The notes below the pieces were generated by a model. That model did not search any database. It was not told where the DNA came from and worked only from the letters and a program-made list of their open reading frames with translations. From the NCBI RefSeq assembly GCF_001280425.1, contig NZ_LIUF01000003.1:310001-374000 (forward strand): a stretch of 64,000 nucleotides of DNA, read 5' to 3'. Every line of letters begins with the position of its first letter. The stretch's first letter is position 1. Position numbers and translations under genes: made by a program. The DNA is from Haloarcula rubripromontorii (GTDB lineage Archaea; Halobacteriota; Halobacteria; Halobacteriales; Haloarculaceae). Shown one piece after another: positions 59,388-64,000 of the stretch.

Positions 59388-60464
59388 TCAGGTCTCTGTC
59401 TCGCTGACGCTGACAGCCGTGCCAGTTTCGCTGGAGCGGTAGATTCCGTCCATCACACGCTGGACTCGCAGCGCCTGCTCGACGGTGTTTACCGACGGTG
59501 GCGTCCCGTTCCGAACCGCAGAGATGAACCGTGCCTGCTCCGTTCGCTGTGGGTCCGACCGCTGTGTCTCGACATCGGTCGTTCGATGGTGCATCCGACC
59601 GGTGTCGGCCGTCTCAAACAATGTCAGCGACTGGTCCGCGAGGTCGAGTTTCGCGCCCGCATCGGTTCCGCGGACGTAGTACGCCTGACTGTCCGGCCGG
59701 TTCGCTGCCCACGCCACCTCTAAGGATATCGTCGTGCCGTCATCACAGCGGATGAAAGCACTCGCGGAATCGTCGACGCTGAACTCGGCTGCACCGTGGT
59801 CCTCGCCCCACATCTCGACGTACGCGTACTCCTCGTCGACGCCGAACTGGGCACGGGTGTCACCTGACACCTCCACGACGGCCGGATGACCGGCAACGTG
59901 CAGCGACAGGTCGATAGCGTGAGCCCCGATATCGATGAGCGAGCCGCCGCCGGCCACGTCGTTGCGAGTGAACCATGACCCCCGTCCTGGGACGCCGCGA
60001 CGCCTGATGTAGTTCGCCTCGATATGAGACACATCGCCAATATCGCCCGCGTCGCGGTAGCCCACGAGCGTCTGCACCGGGTCGGCAAACCGGTTGTGGA
60101 AGCCGACCATACAGAACCCGTCGGCCGCTTCGGCGGCCGCGGCGATCCGCTCAGCGCTTTCGAGCGTGTGTGCAAGTGGTTTCTCGACGAGCACGTCCAA
60201 GCCCGCCTCAAGCGCCGCTACGACGTACTGCTCGTGGTATCTGTTCGGTGTCGTCACCAGCGCGGCATCGACGGACCCGAACATTGCCGACGCCTCCTCG
60301 TACGCCGTCGCGTTGTACGTCTCGGCGAACCGGTGGCGCGCATCGGCATCGATGTCGACGCCCGCCGTTATCGAGACCGGTTGGTCGAGCTGACGGAGGT
60401 TCGTACAGTGGATGTCCGCGATGTTCCCCAGTCCGATGATGCCTATCCGAACGGTCTCAGTCAT
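59388..60464 (-). CDS. Gfo/Idh/MocA-family sugar oxidoreductase
   Basis: This 358-residue NAD(P)-dependent enzyme has the Rossmann start RIGIIGLGNIADIH and the EKPLA signature (VLVEKPLAHTLESAE), with catalytic-domain GGGSLIDIGAHAIDL. Known relatives oxidise or rearrange sugars such as xylose, glucose or inositol. It lies between gdh (40 bases) and the small membrane protein, so it should act on the sugar imported by this cluster or on a derivative. Confidence 0.88.
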   Translation of the reverse strand: MTETVRIGIIGLGNIADIHCTNLRQLDQPVSITAGVDIDADARHRFAETYNATAYEEASAMFGSVDAALVTTPNRYHEQYVVAALEAGLDVLVEKPLAHTLESAERIAAAAEAADGFCMVGFHNRFADPVQTLVGYRDAGDIGDVSHIEANYIRRRGVPGRGSWFTRNDVAGGGSLIDIGAHAIDLSLHVAGHPAVVEVSGDTRAQFGVDEEYAYVEMWGEDHGAAEFSVDDSASAFIRCDDGTTISLEVAWAANRPDSQAYYVRGTDAGAKLDLADQSLTLFETADTGRMHHRTTDVETQRSDPQRTEQARFISAVRNGTPPSVNTVEQALRVQRVMDGIYRSSETGTAVSVSETET

Positions 60465-60493
60465 GATTCTCGAAGGGTGTGGCCGGGAGCGCG

Positions 60494-60697
60494 TTAATAC
60501 AACTGCTGTTCACGCTCTTCGCGTTCTTCTTCCTGTTCTTGCTTTGCCTTCTCTCGCCGTCGACCGCGCCGATACTGGATGATGCCGGGGACGATCTTGT
60601 TCTTCAGGTCGAGGACGAACGACACGATACCGTATGCCCAGAAGAAAAACAGCACGAGCATCCCGCTCCAGTACAGCATCGCGAGGTGGCTACTCAT
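60494..60697 (-). CDS. Small one-helix membrane protein in the sugar operon
   Basis: This 67-residue protein has one transmembrane helix (about 8-30, LYWSGMLVLFFFWAYGIVSFVLDL) and a highly charged cytoplasmic tail (RRGRRREKAKQEQEEEREER). It begins one base after the ABC ATPase stop and precedes the oxidoreductase gene, so it is part of the operon. It could be an accessory subunit of the transporter; no family is recognised. Confidence 0.72.
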   Translation of the reverse strand: MSSHLAMLYWSGMLVLFFFWAYGIVSFVLDLKNKIVPGIIQYRRGRRREKAKQEQEEEREEREQQLY

Positions 60698-60698
60698 T

Positions 60699-61895
60699 TC
60701 AGTCGTCTGATTCTACTTCGCTACTGGATGCAGTACCTTCGGCCTCGTACGGAATGAGGTCGTGGACAATCGCCTCGCCGGTGGCCGAGTCGAACAGGTG
60801 GACGTTCCGTCGGTCGATAACGACCCCAATCTCGTCGTCTTCTTCGAGATCAGAGTCGGGGTCGATGCTCATCAGTAACTGGTCGTTCGTCGCCAGTTCC
60901 TGCGACATCGACGTCTCGCCGTCGCCCAACAGCAGGTAGGCGAATATCTCGTCGCCCATGGGTTCGAGAATATCGGTCCTCGCGGTAATCATTCCCGATG
61001 GGTCAGGGACCTCCGCCTTGAGGTCACCCGGATAGATGTCCTCTGGACGGATGCCGAGTGTCACGTCGTCACCGACCCCAACACCTTCGATGGACGACGG
61101 ATTGAACGCAAGCGAGAAGTTCGGCGTCTCCAGGGCGTTCTCGGTGACTTTCCCCTCGATGAAGTTCATCGACGGCGAGCCGATGAACCCGGCGACAAAG
61201 AGGTTGTCCGGCTCGTTGTAACAGGTCAGCGGCGGGTCGATCTGCTGGAGCTGCCCCGAATCGAGGACGGCGATGCGGTCGGACAGCGTCATCGCCTCCT
61301 CCTGGTCGTGGGTCACGTAGATGATGGTCGTGTCCAGTTCCTTGTGCAGGCGCTGGAGTTCCGTCCGCATGTGGACCTTGAGCTTCGCGTCAAGGTTCGC
61401 CAGCGGCTCGTCCATCAGGAACACGTCGGGCTCTCGCACGATAGCGCGGGCGATAGCGACGCGCTGACGCTGTCCACCGGACATCTCTTCGGGCATCCGG
61501 TTGAGCATCCCCTCTAGCTGGACGATATCCGCAGCCCGCTCGACCCGACGGTCAATCTCGTCCTGTGGGTAATCCCGTAGCCGCAGCCCGAAGGAGATGT
61601 TGTCGTACACGTCCATGTGCGGGAACAGCGCGATGTTCTGGAACACCATCGCGATGCCGCGGTCCTTCGGCGGCAGGTTCGTCACCTCGCGGTCGCCGAT
61701 GTATATCTCACCCTCGGTTGGGATGGTGAGCCCGGCGATGGTCTCCATCGTCGTCGACTTCCCACAGCCGGATGGGCCGACGAAACAGATGAACTCGCCG
61801 TGGGCGATATCGAGGTTCATGTCGTCGACCGCGGTGACCACATCACCCTGGTCGTCGTAGCGTTTCGTCACGTGTTCGAGTTGTACTCGTGCCAT
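60699..61895 (-). CDS. Sugar ABC transporter ATP-binding protein (MsmK/UgpC type)
   Basis: This 398-residue ATPase has Walker A GPSGCGKST, Q-loop MVFQNIALFPHM, signature MSGGQRQRVAIARAIV, Walker B VFLMDEPL, and switch His in YVTHDQEEA. A TOBE/MalK-like regulatory domain follows (about 245-370, with LGIRPEDIYPGDL), and an acidic tail. It drives the two permeases encoded just upstream. Confidence 0.95.
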   Translation of the reverse strand: MARVQLEHVTKRYDDQGDVVTAVDDMNLDIAHGEFICFVGPSGCGKSTTMETIAGLTIPTEGEIYIGDREVTNLPPKDRGIAMVFQNIALFPHMDVYDNISFGLRLRDYPQDEIDRRVERAADIVQLEGMLNRMPEEMSGGQRQRVAIARAIVREPDVFLMDEPLANLDAKLKVHMRTELQRLHKELDTTIIYVTHDQEEAMTLSDRIAVLDSGQLQQIDPPLTCYNEPDNLFVAGFIGSPSMNFIEGKVTENALETPNFSLAFNPSSIEGVGVGDDVTLGIRPEDIYPGDLKAEVPDPSGMITARTDILEPMGDEIFAYLLLGDGETSMSQELATNDQLLMSIDPDSDLEEDDEIGVVIDRRNVHLFDSATGEAIVHDLIPYEAEGTASSSEVESDD

Positions 61896-61899
61896 TGTG

Positions 61900-62901
61900 T
61901 TACTCCTTGAGTGCGCCTGAGGTCAGTCCGCTGACGATGCGTTCCTGTGCGACGATCACGAGGATGACGACGGGGAGGACCCCGACGATGCTCGCGGCCG
62001 CCATGAGGTTGAACTGCGTCGTGTACTGGGTCTGGTAGCTGAGAATCCCGCCGACGATAGGCGACCATTTGGCCGCCTCCGGCGAGGTCGCCATGATCGA
62101 GCTGAAGAAGTACTCGTTGTAGACGGCGATGAACGTCAGCACGGCCGCAGTCGCCACGCCCGGCGCGGACAGCGGCATGATGACGCGGAACAACGCGCCC
62201 AGTCGCGTCGTTCCTTCGACCCGTGCTGCGTCCTCCAGCCCGTCCGGAATCTGGCCGTAGAACGTTGTCAGGATGAAGATTGACAGCGGCATAAACAGCG
62301 CGCTGAACGGGAGTACCATCGACCCCGGCGTGTTCAGCAGCCGGGGTGGGGTAAACAGCGGAATGGACGTGAACGGTACCGTAATCGGCGCGTTGCCGGC
62401 GAACGCCTGGAACAGCGGGATGACGAACGCGGCCGGCGGGAAGTAGCTGATCGCCAGGATACCGAGCATCAGCAGTGCGCGGCCGGGGAACCGGAGACGG
62501 CCGAACACGTAGCCGGCGAGGCTGGCGACGAACAGCACGATGACCGTCGTCGTGACCGCCAGCGCGAAGCTGTTCAGCATGTACAGGTGGAACGGCACCT
62601 GCTCGAAGACTGTGACGAACGCGCCCGGATTGAACCCCTTGGGGACCGGCAGCGGGAACGTTCCGCTGACGCCGAAGAGGTTCACCGTCGGAAGGAAGCT
62701 GCCCGAGAGCAGGTTTCCTTCGGGCGTCACCGCCAGCACGACGAGCCAGTAGAAGGGGAACAGCGTCGTCACCAGGAAAAACACCATGGCCGCGTAGAAC
62801 AACGCCCGGTACACTTTGTCCGGGTTCTGGATGGCGCTCTGTGTCCAGCGCTGCAGCGGTCCGTCGCTCGACTGCTCTTGGGTGTCCGTTGGCGTAGCCA
62901 T
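61900..62901 (-). CDS. Sugar ABC transporter permease 2 (MalG type)
   Basis: This 333-residue permease has six helices, a long cytoplasmic N-terminus (about 1-35), and the EAA loop EDAARVEGTTRLGALFRVIMPLSAPG. The position after permease 1 and before the ATPase is standard for family 1 carbohydrate importers. It begins 1 base after the permease 1 stop and ends 4 bases before the ATPase start. Confidence 0.94.
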   Translation of the reverse strand: MATPTDTQEQSSDGPLQRWTQSAIQNPDKVYRALFYAAMVFFLVTTLFPFYWLVVLAVTPEGNLLSGSFLPTVNLFGVSGTFPLPVPKGFNPGAFVTVFEQVPFHLYMLNSFALAVTTTVIVLFVASLAGYVFGRLRFPGRALLMLGILAISYFPPAAFVIPLFQAFAGNAPITVPFTSIPLFTPPRLLNTPGSMVLPFSALFMPLSIFILTTFYGQIPDGLEDAARVEGTTRLGALFRVIMPLSAPGVATAAVLTFIAVYNEYFFSSIMATSPEAAKWSPIVGGILSYQTQYTTQFNLMAAASIVGVLPVVILVIVAQERIVSGLTSGALKE

Positions 62902-62902
62902 G

Positions 62903-63883
62903 TTAGATCGCGTCCTCCCCTTGCCAGACGATGAGTCCCATCACGACCGTCCCGATGATGGCGGCCGTCACGAACGCGATGGCCGCAGATGTCCCCTCGC
63001 GGGTGGTAAACGTCGCGACGACCATACACGATAGCGATGGCACAACGGTACAGCTCGACACCGTATCGATGATGCCGTACACCCGCATCGCCTGCACCGA
63101 GCGGAACAGGACCGCGACCCCGATAGTCGGCAGGATGAGCGGGAACGTGATGAGCTTGAACTGCTGCCACTTCGTCGCCCCGGCGACCTTCGCCACGTCG
63201 TACAGGCCCCGGTCGATGCTCTGCAGCCCAGCCAGAATGAGCAGGGCCATGAACGCCGACGTCTTCCAGATGTCGGCGACGATGATGATGAACGTCGCAC
63301 TCGGCGTGTCGTTGAGCGTGTTGGTCGGCGCGAGCAGGCCGAGATCCGCAAGCGGTGGCGTCAGGAACCCGACGTTTGAGTTGAACATCAGGAAGAAGAT
63401 CATCCCCTGAATGACGATTGGAACGGCCCACGGGATGATGATGGCCGCGCGAATCCACCGCCGACCGTAGAAGTCCTGGTCGAGGATGAGTGCCTGCCCG
63501 AGACCGATGAGCGTCTCGAAGAGCACGCTCACGACGGCGAATATTATCGTGACGACCAGTGCGCTGTTCAACAACGCACTCATGCCAAATCCTTCGGGAA
63601 GGAACGTCGTTCCGCCCGGCAGGAACCGGTTTTTCTCGCCGGTGAACAGCTCGATGTAGTTCCCAGCGCCGACGAAGGTAGTGCTCGAAAAGTCCGCCGA
63701 GAGCGCGAACAGCGACAGCTCGAAGGTCCGCAACAGCGGGTACAGCGCGACGATACCCAACAGCACGAACACGGGAATCAACAGCAGATACGCGTACTGC
63801 GTGTCGCTGAGGTTCTCCATCCACCGCATCACGCTGACGAGTGCCCCCGAGCGTCTGGATTCACGGCCGGTTTCTGTACTCAT
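62903..63883 (-). CDS. Sugar ABC transporter permease 1 (MalF type)
   Basis: This 326-residue permease has six predicted helices and the EAA-like loop YDVAKVAGATKWQQFKLITFPLILPTIG. The start at 63883 gives a short cytoplasmic N-terminus rich in Arg and Ser. It is the first transporter gene of the operon on the minus strand; the promoter probably lies in the AT-rich 63890-63950 stretch. Confidence 0.93.
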   Translation of the reverse strand: MSTETGRESRRSGALVSVMRWMENLSDTQYAYLLLIPVFVLLGIVALYPLLRTFELSLFALSADFSSTTFVGAGNYIELFTGEKNRFLPGGTTFLPEGFGMSALLNSALVVTIIFAVVSVLFETLIGLGQALILDQDFYGRRWIRAAIIIPWAVPIVIQGMIFFLMFNSNVGFLTPPLADLGLLAPTNTLNDTPSATFIIIVADIWKTSAFMALLILAGLQSIDRGLYDVAKVAGATKWQQFKLITFPLILPTIGVAVLFRSVQAMRVYGIIDTVSSCTVVPSLSCMVVATFTTREGTSAAIAFVTAAIIGTVVMGLIVWQGEDAI

Positions 63884-63961
63884 TTGGTTACCTCCGTCCG
63901 TCGTTTGAATGTGTCATGGTAAATAATCACAGGGATGGTTTTGTAACGCTGGCCTGTGGCT

Positions 63962-64000
63962 TCAGGCTTGCTCGGTCTCTTCCAGCGCGGACTCAAGCGT
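63962..64000 (-). CDS. C-terminal end of a gene running off the window
   Basis: Twelve in-frame codons (ending LESALEETEQA) precede a stop at 63962-63964 on the minus strand. The codon pattern and acidic composition look coding. It is the 3' end of a gene upstream of the sugar operon; nothing can be said about its product. Confidence 0.35.
   Translation of the reverse strand, partial: TLESALEETEQA

Overview
The window is chromosomal DNA from a halophilic archaeon of class Halobacteria, most likely Haloarcula or a close relative. The grounds are GC-rich codon use, strongly acidic proteins, many Tat-type lipoprotein signals (twin Arg followed by a lipobox Cys), a PGF-CTERM surface protein, archaeal core-machinery genes (TFE, Nop5, fibrillarin, aTrm56, MBF1), archaeal-type CoaD, and a haloarchaeal PHA/propionyl-CoA carboxylase operon with the small subunit PccX. 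Many genes overlap by 1-8 bases in operons. Several TATA-like boxes lie about 25-30 bases before the start codon, which fits leaderless transcription. The genus is an inference from gene content.

Layout. 1-7930: end of an acyl-CoA synthetase, a receiver-PAS-LOV-GAF histidine kinase (candidate blue-light sensor), surface and small hypothetical proteins, DUF2797, a PEBP-like protein and a sugar-nucleotide epimerase. 8048-17968: housekeeping block with a DsbA-like lipoprotein, aTrm56, a sulfatase-like enzyme, dihydrofolate reductase, TFE with DUF2110, the box C/D RNP pair Nop5-FlpA, GshA, CoaD and a one-domain TFB-like protein. 18055-20226: tRNA-Leu(UAG), whose 3' end is repeated three more times downstream; the last two copies bracket an AT-rich cassette of three unknown genes, then comes an opposing tRNA-Leu(GAG). 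20358-28291: MBF1, acyl-CoA dehydrogenase, PanB and a cytochrome oxidase gene cluster. 28397-32546: biotin operon bioB-bioU-bioF-bioD, in which a saccharopine-dehydrogenase-like protein most likely replaces BioA. 32741-35919: ADP-forming acyl-CoA synthetase and a phosphotransacetylase-like partner.

36053-54970 holds an apparent iron regulon. It contains dpsA, a siderophore-type binding protein, a complete Fe(III) ABC transporter (fbpABC-like) and several glycosylation-type genes. Palindromes of the form TTAGGNNNNCCTAA or close variants sit at five promoters, one of them in front of a 49-residue protein. Embedded in the same interval are a thiolase/DUF35 pair and the phaB-pccB-pccX operon for PHA precursors. 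55402-64000: a sugar catabolism cluster with a TrmB regulator, solute-binding protein, glucose 1-dehydrogenase, Gfo/Idh/MocA oxidoreductase, a small membrane protein, an ABC ATPase and two permeases, which links sugar import to oxidation.

The most interesting items are the iron-box regulon that includes surface-glycan genes and a tiny protein, the tRNA-bounded three-gene cassette, the bioU-containing biotin operon, and the LOV kinase. No CRISPR array, rRNA or intact insertion sequence was seen.
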